Part shown: piece after piece, positions 1 to 8,536 of the stretch
Position numbering within the stretch: the first letter of the stretch is position 1
How the letters are laid out: every line of letters starts with the position of its first letter
Assembly (NCBI RefSeq): GCF_051967035.1
Contig: NZ_JBQCKK010000004.1
Location: 186,001-250,000 of the forward strand
Direction: 5' to 3'
Source: Brevibacillus sp051967035
GTDB taxonomy: Bacteria; Bacillota; Bacilli; Brevibacillales; Brevibacillaceae
Length of the DNA stretch: 64,000 nt
Made by a program: the position numbers and the translations under genes
The notes under the pieces: model-generated
Told to the model about the DNA's origin: nothing
The model's database searches: none
Seen by the model: only the letters and a program-made list of their open reading frames with translations

Positions 1-395
1 AGCGCAACCTGATCCGACTGTTGTTCACGCGAAAAGAGCTGCGGCGGCTCGCCGTCAATTGGGAGCATTTCGTCAGCGGCTTTCTCGCGATTTTCCGGGC
101 GTATTACGGGCAGTACGTCGAAGACGAATGGTACGGGCATTTTTTGAACGAGATGCAACAGGTCCACCCCGATTTTCAGCCGCTTTGGGAGCAGAGCCAC
201 GTCAGCTCCGCGCCCGAGGTGCTGCTTGAATTTCGCCACGCCAAGGCCGGAAAGATGCAGTTCCACCTGACCTCCCTGCAAGTGCAGGGCAGCGCGGATT
301 TGCGTTGCAGCATCTACACGCCAGACCCCCAGTCCTCGACGGAAGCGAAGCTGCGCCAGCTCATTGACCGACCTGCTTCCGAGACGGCCCACTGA
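1..395 (+). CDS. MmyB-type transcriptional regulator, C-terminal ligand-binding domain (5' end outside window)
   Basis: The reading frame is already open at base 3 and runs to a TGA at 393-395, so the gene starts upstream of the window; the TTG at 21 is not a credible start. The visible 130 residues (RNLIRLLFTRKEL..., then NWEHFVSGFLAIFRAYYGQY) look like the MmyB-like domain that follows an N-terminal Xre-type helix-turn-helix in a family of actinobacterial and Firmicute regulators; this domain is thought to bind a fatty-acid-like ligand. The helix-turn-helix itself is not visible. It is followed by a structured bidirectional terminator. Family assignment rests on the residual domain only. 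Confidence 0.65.
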   Translation, partial: RNLIRLLFTRKELRRLAVNWEHFVSGFLAIFRAYYGQYVEDEWYGHFLNEMQQVHPDFQPLWEQSHVSSAPEVLLEFRHAKAGKMQFHLTSLQVQGSADLRCSIYTPDPQSSTEAKLRQLIDRPASETAH

Positions 396-404
396 GCCAC
401 GCTC

Positions 405-506
405 GACAAAAAGACCAGCGCGCTCTCACCCGAGCCGCTCTCCCCTGTCAGGATGCGACTGACAAAAGGAGAGCAGCTCCCTGGAGCTTTGCTGGTCTTT
501 TTTTAC
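405..506. terminator. Branched bidirectional terminator between the MmyB-type gene and cimA
   Basis: An outer stem AAAGACCAGC (about 409-418) pairs with GCTGGTCTTT (491-500) and is followed by a T run on the plus strand and an A run read as T on the minus strand. Inside it two further hairpins can be drawn, GCTCTCC...GGAGAGC with CTGTCAG/CTGACA, and AGCTCCCTGGAGCT. It would end both converging transcripts. Confidence 0.7.
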
Positions 507-600
507 CGAGGGAACGGGGGGAACGCGTTCCATCCGTGCCCCGCCCGTAACGCGCTACCGCTTGCGCACGGTCAACAAGCCTGCCTATCCCGCCTGCCGG

Positions 601-2223
601 TCAATGATTGACGATTCCCACCCGCGCTTCCGAAGAAGCAAGGTGGCCCGCTTCCTCGCAGCCTTCCTTCCACAAAAGGTAGCGGATACTGTCCGCAAGC
701 GCCTCCCAGCTCGCCTCGATCACATTGGTAGAGACGCCGACCGTGCTCCACTTTTCGCCGTTGCTCGCCGATTCGATCAGGACGCGGACTTTGGCTGCTG
801 TCGCTCCGTTTTCGTCCAGAACACGCACCTTGTAGTCGGTGAGGTGCATGTTGGCGATACAAGGATAATAGCCCTCCAGCGCTTTGCGCATGGCGTTATC
901 CAGCGCGTTGACAGGACCGTTTCCGTCCGCTGCCGTATGGACGGTCTCGCCATTCACGCGCAGCTTGACCGTCGCCTCGGACGTGATCGACTGACTGGAT
1001 GCCTTTTCCAGCAAAATTTTGAAGGAGTCGAGCGTGAACAAATGCTTCAGCTTGCCCGCCGCTGCAAGCAGCATGAGCGTGAGCGAAGCTTCCGCGCCCT
1101 CGTACTGATAGCCCTGAAACTCGCGCTCTTTAATGCGCGCAATGATCTCGCGGGTCTTTTCCCGATCCAGCGACAGATCAATCTCCAGCTCTTCCAGTTT
1201 GGCGAGCAGATTGCTCTGGCCAGCCAGCTCGGAGACGAGCACGCGCCGCTTGTTGCCGATATTCTCCGGCTCGATGTGCTCGTACGTCTTCGGATCGCGC
1301 AAGACCGCGCTGACGTGAATGCCGCCCTTGTGCGCGAAGGCGCTGTGCCCGACAAACGGCTGGTTGTTGGGCAGCGTCATGTTGGCGATCTCCGCCACGT
1401 AGCGCGACAGCTGCGTCAACTCTTGCAGCTGCTCGCTGCTCACGCATTGGTATCCGAGCTTGAGCTGCAGATTGGGCACGACAGAAATCAGGTTGACGTT
1501 TCCGCAGCGCTCTCCGATGCCGTTGATCGTTCCTTGTACCTGCCTGGCTCCGGCTTGCACCGCCGCCAAGGCATTCGCTACGGCCACACCGCTGTCGTTG
1601 TGCGGGTGGATGCCGAGCGGCGTGCGCAGATGTCCGACAGCCGCCTTGACGATCTCGTACACCTCATGCGGCAGGCTTCCGCCATTCGTATCGCAGAGGA
1701 CGATCCAGTCCGCTCCGGCCTCCTCGGCGGCTTCCAGCACGCGCAGGGCATAGCGGGGATTCGCCTTGTAGCCGTCGAAAAAATGCTCCGCCAAAAACAG
1801 CGTCGTCAAGCCATGCTGTTTCAGAAAAGCCACCGAATCGGCGACCATGCGCACGTTTTCTTCCCCTGTCGTTTTCAAAGCGTCTGTGACGTGCAAATCC
1901 CAGGACTTGCCGAAAATCGCCGCCGCCTGTGCGCCACTTGCGATCAGGGCTTGCAGGTTGTCGTCCTCGGCTGCGGCCACATTCGGGCGACAGGTGCTGC
2001 CAAACGCGGTCACTTTGGCGTGCCGGAGCGGAATGTGACGGATGCGTTCAAAAAACGCCATGTCCTTCGGATTGCTCCCCGGCCAGCCGCCTTCGATAAA
2101 ATCCATGCCGAACTGATCCAGCCGCTGCGCGATCTTGAGCTTGTCTTCCACCGACAGGCTGATCCCCTCTCCCTGCGTCCCGTCTCGCAGGGTCGTATCA
2201 TACAGATACACCTTGCTGTTCAT
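601..2223 (-). CDS. cimA: (R)-citramalate synthase
   Basis: A 540-residue member of the HMGL/isopropylmalate synthase family. It would condense pyruvate with acetyl-CoA to citramalate, feeding the threonine-independent route to 2-oxobutyrate and isoleucine. The N-terminal TIM-barrel starts DTTLRDGTQGEG (residues 9-20) and carries the HPHND metal-binding motif; the last 140 residues form the LeuA-type regulatory/dimer domain. Length and the DTTLRDGTQ pattern suit the long CimA type rather than 2-isopropylmalate synthase, though the two families are close. I chose the ATG at 2223 because GGTGGAG lies 7 bases upstream; the frame is open 26 codons further. It stands alone, with its own promoter and terminator. 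Confidence 0.88.
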   Translation of the reverse strand: MNSKVYLYDTTLRDGTQGEGISLSVEDKLKIAQRLDQFGMDFIEGGWPGSNPKDMAFFERIRHIPLRHAKVTAFGSTCRPNVAAAEDDNLQALIASGAQAAAIFGKSWDLHVTDALKTTGEENVRMVADSVAFLKQHGLTTLFLAEHFFDGYKANPRYALRVLEAAEEAGADWIVLCDTNGGSLPHEVYEIVKAAVGHLRTPLGIHPHNDSGVAVANALAAVQAGARQVQGTINGIGERCGNVNLISVVPNLQLKLGYQCVSSEQLQELTQLSRYVAEIANMTLPNNQPFVGHSAFAHKGGIHVSAVLRDPKTYEHIEPENIGNKRRVLVSELAGQSNLLAKLEELEIDLSLDREKTREIIARIKEREFQGYQYEGAEASLTLMLLAAAGKLKHLFTLDSFKILLEKASSQSITSEATVKLRVNGETVHTAADGNGPVNALDNAMRKALEGYYPCIANMHLTDYKVRVLDENGATAAKVRVLIESASNGEKWSTVGVSTNVIEASWEALADSIRYLLWKEGCEEAGHLASSEARVGIVNH

Positions 2224-2291
2224 GTTTCTTCTCCACCTATCTCTGGTATTTTTCTGAATAATCATATCATTCGAATCTTTTGACGTTACCC

Positions 2292-2320
2292 AGTATACCA
2301 TAGCCCAAATGGATTGAAAA
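2292..2320 (-). promoter_or_regulatory. Candidate sigma-A promoter of cimA
   Basis: On the minus strand TTTTCA (2320-2315), a 17-base spacer and TATACT (2297-2292) lie about 70 bases before the cimA start. No T-box or other leader structure was recognised in the short leader. Confidence 0.45.
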
Positions 2321-2342
2321 CGCAGGAAAATCGCGGCTTTTT

Positions 2343-3182
2343 CTATGTCCGCGAGGCAAGGACAAAAGCAGCCGTCTGCTTGATCGCTTCCTCCAGCGGA
2401 GCCGAAGTACCCGCAAACGGATGGCGCGTGTTGAAGGTATGATCGCCGTCTTTTATCCAGTGCAGCTCGCTGTTTTTCGCAGCCTGGTGGATTCTTTTGG
2501 CGGCCTCTACCAGACGGACGTAATCTTTTTCTCCGCTAATGATGCACAAAGGCTTTTCCATGGCCGCTGCTTTTGCCACAATGTCATACTCGTCCCGATG
2601 CTGGTCGACATCCTCAATCACGACACGCGTAATCGGCATGTTTTGGCCTGTGCGCGCATTCGCTATGTACCCGATGCCTGTCTCCGCGATCTGCTTACGC
2701 AGCGCCGGGTCGAACAGGTTGACGTCATCGATGCCGTTCCAGGTCACGATACCCGTCACATGCGGATTTTTTGCGCCAAACAGGATAGCAACTCCGCCGC
2801 CTTTGCTATGCCCCAGCACGTACAGCTTCGTTTTGTCCACATAGGCGGGCAAAGGAAGCTGGCCAGACACGATCCGCTCGACCAGCGCATCCAGGTCGGC
2901 AAGCTCGCGGGCATACGTGTTGATCCCGAACTTTTCCAGCTCATCGAATTCGGTCAAGCTCTCTCCTACCCCGTTGCAACTGAAATTGAAGCGAATCGTC
3001 GCAATGCCTCGCTTCGCCAACTCGTCGGCGACGTACGGAAAGCTGCCCCAGTCCTTGAAGCCTTTGAAGCCGTGACAAAAGATCAGCAAGGGCTGCGCAG
3101 ACCCGGCCGCTTCCTCCGTATGTATATTTCCTCTCAGCGTCAATCCTTCTCCCAGATCCAGGGAAAACGCTTCCTGTCCCAT
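2343..3182 (-). CDS. Alpha/beta hydrolase (dienelactone hydrolase-like esterase/peptidase fold)
   Basis: A 279-residue serine hydrolase without signal peptide. Visible elements are the oxyanion region FCHGFKGFKDWG, the nucleophile elbow GHSKGGG, an acid within the GEKDYVR segment and a terminal histidine in GDHTFNTRHPF, giving a complete Ser-Asp-His set. The family acts on esters, thioesters or small peptides; no substrate can be deduced here. The ATG at 3182 has GGGAGGAG seven bases upstream, while the frame is open 37 codons further without a good ribosome site. It is a single-gene unit downstream of the YheC/D gene, from which it is separated by a terminator. Confidence 0.85.
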   Translation of the reverse strand: MGQEAFSLDLGEGLTLRGNIHTEEAAGSAQPLLIFCHGFKGFKDWGSFPYVADELAKRGIATIRFNFSCNGVGESLTEFDELEKFGINTYARELADLDALVERIVSGQLPLPAYVDKTKLYVLGHSKGGGVAILFGAKNPHVTGIVTWNGIDDVNLFDPALRKQIAETGIGYIANARTGQNMPITRVVIEDVDQHRDEYDIVAKAAAMEKPLCIISGEKDYVRLVEAAKRIHQAAKNSELHWIKDGDHTFNTRHPFAGTSAPLEEAIKQTAAFVLASRT

Positions 3183-3301
3183 ACTCGTTCTCCTCCCTCG
3201 TTCCATGATGGTCGCCTGTTTGGCAGCCTCGCACGTTTCTCGCTGTCCGCCCTGGGCGACCGACACTTTTATTATGCCGCAACCCTTGGGCAAAAGGAAT
3301 G

Positions 3302-3330
3302 AGAAAGACCCTCCAGTCTATGAAGGGTCC
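3302..3330 (-). terminator. Terminator of the YheC/D gene
   Basis: Minus-strand hairpin GACCCT...AGGGTC (3329-3307) followed by TTTCTC just after the stop codon of the ATP-grasp gene. Confidence 0.6.
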
Positions 3331-3332
3331 CG

Positions 3333-4439
3333 TCAACCGAGTGAGCGGTTTTTTCTCGTTTCGTCTTGGGCAAGCAGATATAATGCGTATTCCAGCGGTC
3401 TGCGCACCGCCTGAAGGTAGCGTCGATACTCGCCCAATTGCCTGAATATTTCCCGGCCCGGCTTCGGATTGATCTCGATGATCCATACCCGGCCGTGCAC
3501 ATCCACGCCCAGATCAAAGCCAAACTCCATCATCTGGCCGAAATGCTGCTCGATGCGCGCCACCGTTTGCAGGACGAGCTCTTTGCATTCCAGCACGATT
3601 CGCCTTGCTTCCTCCGGCCCGAAGCGATGGACCAAAAAAGGAATGGCCGGCATCGCCGTGCCTCCCCCGTGCAAATTCGAAGTCGAGGATCGCGTCGAAC
3701 CGATGCGGATTCCCATGCCGGTCAGCCGCCAGGTGCCTTCTCCGTCCTTTTGCACCAGCACTCTGGTATCTACGGTTCGCCCCGGCACCAGGGACAGTTG
3801 CAGCCCTTGCTGGAGGAAAAAGTCTTCCTTTCCGTTTTTCTCTCGCTGCATCCACGCCTCCAGCCGCTCGCATACTTTGGCGATGGACGAGAGCATTTCG
3901 CTGCTTTTCGCCTGTTGCTTCGTTCGCCCGTGCAGCGAATAGCCCACTGCGGTTTTTTCCACGCGCAGGATGCTCCTCCCGCCCGAGCCGTTCGTCGGCT
4001 TGAGATACACCTGGCGATGGCGCGCCAGCATGGAAACGAGCGTGCTTCTGGCGTAGGCGTGCGTTTCCGGCAGCCATCTCGTCAACAGCGGGTCTTCCTG
4101 CAAGATTTGATGGAGGTTGAATTTATTGGTGAAACGGTTGTTGGCATAGCGGAACCAGTTTTGCTTGCGAAACGGCGGGTAGCGGCTATGCTTCGCCAGC
4201 GGATAATACCGGTAGCGGTCGATGACGATGTCCGGCCAGTCGAACCATTCGCTCTTCCAGCCTTTTTCGGCGGGGACGAAGCCTTTGATCCTGCGTTCGG
4301 CCAGTTGGACATCCTGCAGCCCGAAGACAAAAACCTCCGCTCCCATGCCGTTGCCTTCCTTGACCAGGCGACGCAAAAATCCTGGCTCGACAAATCCGGT
4401 TTCTCCCCGATAGGTCAGTATGCCGATCCGTTTTCTCAC
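3333..4439 (-). CDS. YheC/YheD-family ATP-grasp protein (endospore coat-associated)
   Basis: A 368-residue protein of the YheC/YheD family, ATP-grasp fold proteins linked in Bacillus to the spore coat. It opens with RIGILTYRGETGF; the middle KPTNGSGGRSILRVEK matches the family's glycine-rich nucleotide loop, and the C-terminal EINPKPGREIF matches the Mg-ATP site of ATP-grasp enzymes. The ligated substrate is unknown for the family. The start is GTG at 4439 with AAAGGAGGG upstream. It lies alone between terminators. Confidence 0.85.
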   Translation of the reverse strand: MRKRIGILTYRGETGFVEPGFLRRLVKEGNGMGAEVFVFGLQDVQLAERRIKGFVPAEKGWKSEWFDWPDIVIDRYRYYPLAKHSRYPPFRKQNWFRYANNRFTNKFNLHQILQEDPLLTRWLPETHAYARSTLVSMLARHRQVYLKPTNGSGGRSILRVEKTAVGYSLHGRTKQQAKSSEMLSSIAKVCERLEAWMQREKNGKEDFFLQQGLQLSLVPGRTVDTRVLVQKDGEGTWRLTGMGIRIGSTRSSTSNLHGGGTAMPAIPFLVHRFGPEEARRIVLECKELVLQTVARIEQHFGQMMEFGFDLGVDVHGRVWIIEINPKPGREIFRQLGEYRRYLQAVRRPLEYALYLLAQDETRKNRSLG

Positions 4440-4517
4440 AAAAGGCCGTCCCTCCTTTGTTCACCCGTAGCCGTGTGCGATGCGCGACGCCTCATTTCAT
4501 CAGTTTATGGCAGCAGA

Positions 4518-4555
4518 CAAAAAAAGCGCCTTTGCCACCGCTAGGCAAAAGCGCA
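4518..4555 (-). terminator. Terminator downstream of the M20 amidohydrolase
   Basis: Minus-strand stem GCGCTTTTGCC / GGCAAAGGCGC (4554-4526) followed by seven T. Confidence 0.8.
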
Positions 4556-4580
4556 TCTTTGCACATGAAAAGGGAACGGT

Positions 4581-5774
4581 TTACGCTTGGTGCGTTTCCA
4601 GGTAATGAAGAGCGGTTCGTCCCAACAGCTCTCCGGCAATGAGCATGGCATCCTCGTCGATGTCAAAGCGCGGATGGTGGTGCGGATAGTTCGCCAGCTT
4701 GTCCGGATTGCCCGCCCCGACAAACAAATACGCGCCAGGGACCTTCTCCAGGTAGTACGAAAAATCTTCTCCGCCCATCAGCGGCTTCATCGGCTCCACG
4801 CGCTCAGGGCCAAACGCCGCCACTGCCGCTTCACGGGCGATTTGCGCTTCCCGCTCATGATTGATGACAGCCGGGTAGCCGCGCTCGTACGATACGATCG
4901 CTTCGCCGCCCATCATCTTCGCCGTGCCGATGGCGATTTCGCCGAGACGCTGCTCCGCGCGATCCCGCACGTGGGGCAAAAACGTCCGCACCGTTCCTGT
5001 CAGGCGACAACTGTCCGCGATAATATTGTTGTTGTCCCCGCCATGAAACGTACCGACTGTCACGACGACGCTTTCCAGCGGACTGACGTTGCGGCTGGCA
5101 ATCGTCTGCAAATTCGCGACGATTTGCGAGCCGATCACGATGGAATCGACCGTTTCCTCGGGAACGGCGCCGTGGCCGCCCCGCCCTTTGATTTCGATCA
5201 CGAAATCGTCCGTGTTCGCCATGATCGGGCCACTGCTGATGAACACCTTGCCCACTGGCAGCATGGACCAGAGATGGACGCCAAACACCGCATCGACGCC
5301 ATCGACTGCCCCATCCTCGGTCATTTGAATCGCGCCGCCCGGCGATTCTTCCTCCGCATGCTGAAACAAAAAGCGGATTTCTCCGGCAAACTGGTCGCGA
5401 TGCGAAGCGAGGACGCTTGCCAGCCCCAGCAGTTGGGAGGTATGGGCGTCGTGACCGCATGCGTGCATGACGCCGGGAACGGTTGATTTGTACGGCACGT
5501 CTTTTTGATCGTGAATCGGCAGCGCGTCAAAATCGGCGCGCAACGCCACGACCTTGCCCGGACGGCTGCCCTTGAGCACTCCGACCACCCCGCGTCCGCC
5601 TACTTTTGTCCGCACTTCGTCCAGATTCAGTCCTCGCAAAATTTCTGCAATCATCGCGGGCGTCTTTTCCTCCTGAAAGGAAAGCTCCGGATATTGATGC
5701 AGATGGCGGCGCCACGAGATGATCTGCGGCTCGATTTCTTTTAGCAACGATTTCAATTGTTCCTGCAAGGACAT
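4581..5774 (-). CDS. M20 family (subfamily D) metallo-amidohydrolase
   Basis: A 397-residue cytoplasmic amidohydrolase of the IAA-amino acid hydrolase/hippurate hydrolase/AmhX group. Metal-site motifs are visible in order: ALRADFDALPI, HACGHDAHTSQLLG (Cys-His ligands), HAEEESPGGA (the catalytic Glu pair) and GGEDFSYYLEKVPGAYLFVG near the C-terminus, with the dimerisation lid GRGGHGAVPEETVDSI between. Such enzymes remove acyl groups from amino acids or peptides; the substrate cannot be read from the sequence. The ATG at 5774 has GGGGAG six bases upstream. No functional link to its neighbours is evident. Confidence 0.9.
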   Translation of the reverse strand: MSLQEQLKSLLKEIEPQIISWRRHLHQYPELSFQEEKTPAMIAEILRGLNLDEVRTKVGGRGVVGVLKGSRPGKVVALRADFDALPIHDQKDVPYKSTVPGVMHACGHDAHTSQLLGLASVLASHRDQFAGEIRFLFQHAEEESPGGAIQMTEDGAVDGVDAVFGVHLWSMLPVGKVFISSGPIMANTDDFVIEIKGRGGHGAVPEETVDSIVIGSQIVANLQTIASRNVSPLESVVVTVGTFHGGDNNNIIADSCRLTGTVRTFLPHVRDRAEQRLGEIAIGTAKMMGGEAIVSYERGYPAVINHEREAQIAREAAVAAFGPERVEPMKPLMGGEDFSYYLEKVPGAYLFVGAGNPDKLANYPHHHPRFDIDEDAMLIAGELLGRTALHYLETHQA

Positions 5775-5835
5775 CGGTTTCTCCCCTCTCCCCGGGTGTA
5801 CGTTTTTTGCCTCTCTGTACCATCATAGCAAAAAA

Positions 5836-5880
5836 CATGGCAAAAAAGCGCCCATCCGGGAGAAGCTCCTTACCCGATCT
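5836..5880 (-). terminator. Probable terminator of the PHP-domain gene
   Basis: On the minus strand the end of the gene overlaps a GGAGCTTCTCC hairpin nested in CGGG...CCCG, followed about ten bases later by six T. The spacing makes this only a fair terminator. Confidence 0.4.
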
Positions 5881-6868
5881 CCAGTTCGCTCCGCTTTCTG
5901 TCCGCAAACACGACCACTGTCGTAAAGCCTGCCCGCTTCAACTGCGCCTGCGCCTCGGCCAGATGCTGTCCCACCTGATCGGGAGCCGTCGCATGCGAAG
6001 ACAGCGTGATCGGCACCTCGTGCTGCGCGAGAATGTGCAAAAAGCGGTAGCTCGGGGAAAACTCGCGCAGCGACTGGCCGCGCACGTCCCCGGCGTTTAG
6101 CTCGGCGGCCATGTCTTTTCGCCTAAGCGCCCGCGCGATCCGCTGGTAGTAAGGCAAAAGCGCCGTTTCGTCCGGCGTCGGCCCGAATGCTTTGATCCCG
6201 TCAAGATGCACCATGACATCAAACAGGCCGCTTTCAATCGCCTGCTCCAGCACATCGAAATAGCTGCTGTACAAGCCCGCTGGCGCCACTCTTTCCCAAT
6301 GCTCCTGGACGTCCCGAACGGGAAGACCCCATCCCCCGGGAAAATGAACCGCGCCCATGCACACGTCCCACGGATACTGCCCGATCACTTCACGCAGGAC
6401 GTCTTCTCCGCCCGGAAAATAATCCAGCTCAATCCCGATGCGCAGCGCAAGGCCATCCTCCGCCCATCGCTCGCGCTCCTCGGTCAGAAACGCGACGTAG
6501 GCCGGAAGCGAGTCGTTCGCCATCTGCGCCAGCCAGCGCCGTTGCGCCCTGCCCAAGCGGTCGTCACCTACGCGAATGTGCCGCTCGTAGTAGGAGCGGT
6601 ACTCCGCAAATCGGTACATATGCTCCACGACACACACCTGCGCAATTCCTGCCTGCTTGGCCCGGACGCGATACAAGTCCAGCCACTCCCTGGAGTACGG
6701 GCCGCTCTGGAGCCTTTGGGCCAGCCCTTTGACCAGTTCGCTGGCCCAGCCTCGGCTTTCGCTCTCCTCCTTGTCGTCCAAAAACGGCCGGAGCGCGCAA
6801 GCCTGCCCGACCAGCCAGTCCAGCGAGTACGGCCCTTCTTCCAGATGCACGTGAAAGTCGACTTTCAT
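5870..6868 (-). CDS. PHP-domain phosphatase, histidinol-phosphatase (HisJ)-like
   Basis: A 332-residue PHP-superfamily metal-dependent hydrolase. The N-terminal DFHVHLEEG gives the first two metal-binding histidines, VVEHMYRF the next, GIELDYFPG an acidic ligand, MGAVHFPGGWG and VMVHLDGIKAFG further ligands, and LSSHATAPDQVG the final His site, so the set appears complete. The layout resembles HisJ histidinol-phosphatases of Bacillales, but no his genes lie nearby and the protein is longer than B. subtilis HisJ, so another phosphoester may be the substrate. The ATG at 6868 has GGGAGGAA just upstream. Confidence 0.75.
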   Translation of the reverse strand: MKVDFHVHLEEGPYSLDWLVGQACALRPFLDDKEESESRGWASELVKGLAQRLQSGPYSREWLDLYRVRAKQAGIAQVCVVEHMYRFAEYRSYYERHIRVGDDRLGRAQRRWLAQMANDSLPAYVAFLTEERERWAEDGLALRIGIELDYFPGGEDVLREVIGQYPWDVCMGAVHFPGGWGLPVRDVQEHWERVAPAGLYSSYFDVLEQAIESGLFDVMVHLDGIKAFGPTPDETALLPYYQRIARALRRKDMAAELNAGDVRGQSLREFSPSYRFLHILAQHEVPITLSSHATAPDQVGQHLAEAQAQLKRAGFTTVVVFADRKRSELEIG

Positions 6869-7064
6869 CCTATTCCTCCCGCGGTTTGTCCACCTGTTTT
6901 CTACTGTTTGTATGCGAGAGGGCGCTGTGATATGTCTGCGTTACGAGCGAGCAAGCCCGCCTGCACACGCTACTTTGGCATCCACAGTCGCGTTTAACTA
7001 GATTCTACCAGCCCATAATGAAACGATTGGGCAGCATGAGCGGCGAACGTAAGGAAAAGTATAA

Positions 7065-7110
7065 AGAGGGGCTGTCTCTCAGTAGATTGTCTACTAAGGG
7101 ACAGCCCCCT
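7065..7110. terminator. Long palindromic terminator after thyA-folA
   Basis: GGGGCTGTC (7068-7076) pairs with GACAGCCCC (7100-7108), with an inner AGTAGA/TCTACT stem. On the minus strand it is followed by TCTTTAT, placing it as the end of the thyA-folA operon. The arms also resemble insertion-sequence termini (see findings). Confidence 0.6.
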
Positions 7111-7134
7111 CTCTTCCCTAGAATCGCCGACCCT

Positions 7135-7608
7135 CTATTTTTTGCGCTCGTACACGTAAAACGTATGCGGATGCACGTTTTTCTCGTCCACTACACCCTC
7201 GCGCTTGTCCACCAACACAAACGCGTCGCGGTCCCAAGCCGGAAAAAACGTGTCGCCTTCCGTCTCCAGATCAATTTCCGTAATGTACAGCCGATCCACG
7301 ACATCCAGAAACTGGCGGTAAATCTCGGCACCGCCAAAAATGATGACGTCGCCCAGCGCGAGCACCTCTTCTTTTGTATGCACGACCTCAACGCCCTCCG
7401 GATGAAAGTCCCGGCTGCGGGTCAGCACGACATTCCGTCTGTTCGGAAGCGGCCTGCCGATCGACTCGAACGTCTTCCTGCCCATGACAATCGTTTTTCC
7501 CGTCGTGATCTCCTTGACGTTTTTCAAGTCGGCTGGCAGGCTCCACGGCATGTCGCCGTCTTTGCCGATCACCTGATTTTTCGCGTAAGCCACGATCAGG
7601 CTAATCAT
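7135..7608 (-). CDS. folA: Dihydrofolate reductase
   Basis: A 157-residue chromosomal-type DHFR that reduces dihydrofolate with NADPH, restoring the folate oxidised by thymidylate synthase. The N-terminus ISLIVAYAKNQVIGKDGDMPWSLPADLKNVK contains the substrate-site Met20-loop equivalent and the acidic residue of the PADLK helix; VMGRKTFESIGRPLPNR and FGGAEIYRQFL are the NADPH-binding signatures. Its ATG overlaps the thyA stop as ATGA, so the two are translationally coupled. The symbol dfrA is also used for this gene. Confidence 0.95.
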   Translation of the reverse strand: MISLIVAYAKNQVIGKDGDMPWSLPADLKNVKEITTGKTIVMGRKTFESIGRPLPNRRNVVLTRSRDFHPEGVEVVHTKEEVLALGDVIIFGGAEIYRQFLDVVDRLYITEIDLETEGDTFFPAWDRDAFVLVDKREGVVDEKNVHPHTFYVYERKK

Positions 7609-8405
7609 ACCGCCACCTCGCCCTTGATGTGCGGGTGGGCCTCGTAACCGACAATCTCGATATCGTCATAGGTGAAGTCAAAAATGGACGTGACCGCCGG
7701 ATTGAGCTTCAGCTTGGGCAGCGGCTTCGGCTCGCGGGTGAGCTGGAGCTTCACCTGCTCGATATGGTTCACATACAGGTGGGCGTCGCCCAGCGTGTGG
7801 ACAAAATCGCCGACCTTGAGCCCGGTGACGTGCGCCACCATGTGCGTCAACAGCGCGTAGGAAGCGATGTTGAACGGCACGCCCAAAAACGTATCGGCAC
7901 TGCGTTGGTACAGCTGGCATGACAGCTTGCCGTCCGCGACGTAAAACTGGAACAGCAAATGGCACGGCGGCAGCGCCATCTCGTCCAGCTCCGCCGGATT
8001 CCACGCGCTCACGACCAGACGGCGGGAGTCCGGATTTTTTTTGATTTCCTCCACCACCCATTGGATCTGGTCCACGGTTTTGCCGTCGCGCCCGGCGAAG
8101 GAACGCCACTGCTTGCCGTACACCGGGCCTAAATCGCCGTTCTCGTCTGCCCACTCATTCCAGATTCGCACCCCTTTTTCCTGGAGATAGCGAATGTTGG
8201 TGTCTCCAGACAAAAACCACAACAGCTCGTGGATGATTGATTTCATGTGCAGCTTTTTCGTCGTAACCAAGGGGAAGCCCTCGCTCAAATCAAACCGCAT
8301 CTGATGCCCGAAAATGCTTATCGTGCCTGTGCCTGTCCGATCTTCTTTCGTGACGCCTTCCGCCAAAATGCGCCGGCACAAGTCCAAATATTGTTTCAAC
8401 CCCAT
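7605..8405 (-). CDS. thyA: Thymidylate synthase
   Basis: A 266-residue classical ThyA converting dUMP and methylene-THF to dTMP and DHF. Visible signatures: KEDRTGTGTISIFGHQMRFDL (the phosphate-binding Arg), LWFLSGDTNIRYL, NEWADENGDLGPVYGKQWR, the catalytic cysteine in ALPPCHLLFQFYV, and GDAHLYVNH. Length matches the E. coli-like ThyA group. An ATG at 8405 follows AAGGAG closely; a TTG one codon earlier (8408) is an alternative. The gene overlaps folA by four bases, the usual operon in Bacillales. Confidence 0.95.
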   Translation of the reverse strand: MGLKQYLDLCRRILAEGVTKEDRTGTGTISIFGHQMRFDLSEGFPLVTTKKLHMKSIIHELLWFLSGDTNIRYLQEKGVRIWNEWADENGDLGPVYGKQWRSFAGRDGKTVDQIQWVVEEIKKNPDSRRLVVSAWNPAELDEMALPPCHLLFQFYVADGKLSCQLYQRSADTFLGVPFNIASYALLTHMVAHVTGLKVGDFVHTLGDAHLYVNHIEQVKLQLTREPKPLPKLKLNPAVTSIFDFTYDDIEIVGYEAHPHIKGEVAV

Positions 8406-8470
8406 CAACTCCTTCGTCCTCTATACTAAACAACCCCTGCCAAAATGGAAAGCCAAGATTCCATCCATGC

Positions 8471-8476
8471 TATAAT
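8471..8476 (+). promoter_or_regulatory. Extended -10 element of the MocR-type gene
   Basis: TGCTATAAT is an extended -10 box about 60 bases before the start of the regulator. No good -35 hexamer is seen at the expected distance. Confidence 0.45.
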
Positions 8477-8536
8477 GAGCGGGATGATTTTCACTTCTGT
8501 CACGGAATTTGAGCACGCACAGAAAGCAGGATGAAC

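Noticed and set aside
2224..2342. T-box or other leader regulation of cimA
   Set aside because: The leader is only about 60 bases and contains no T-box sequence, specifier stem or terminator.
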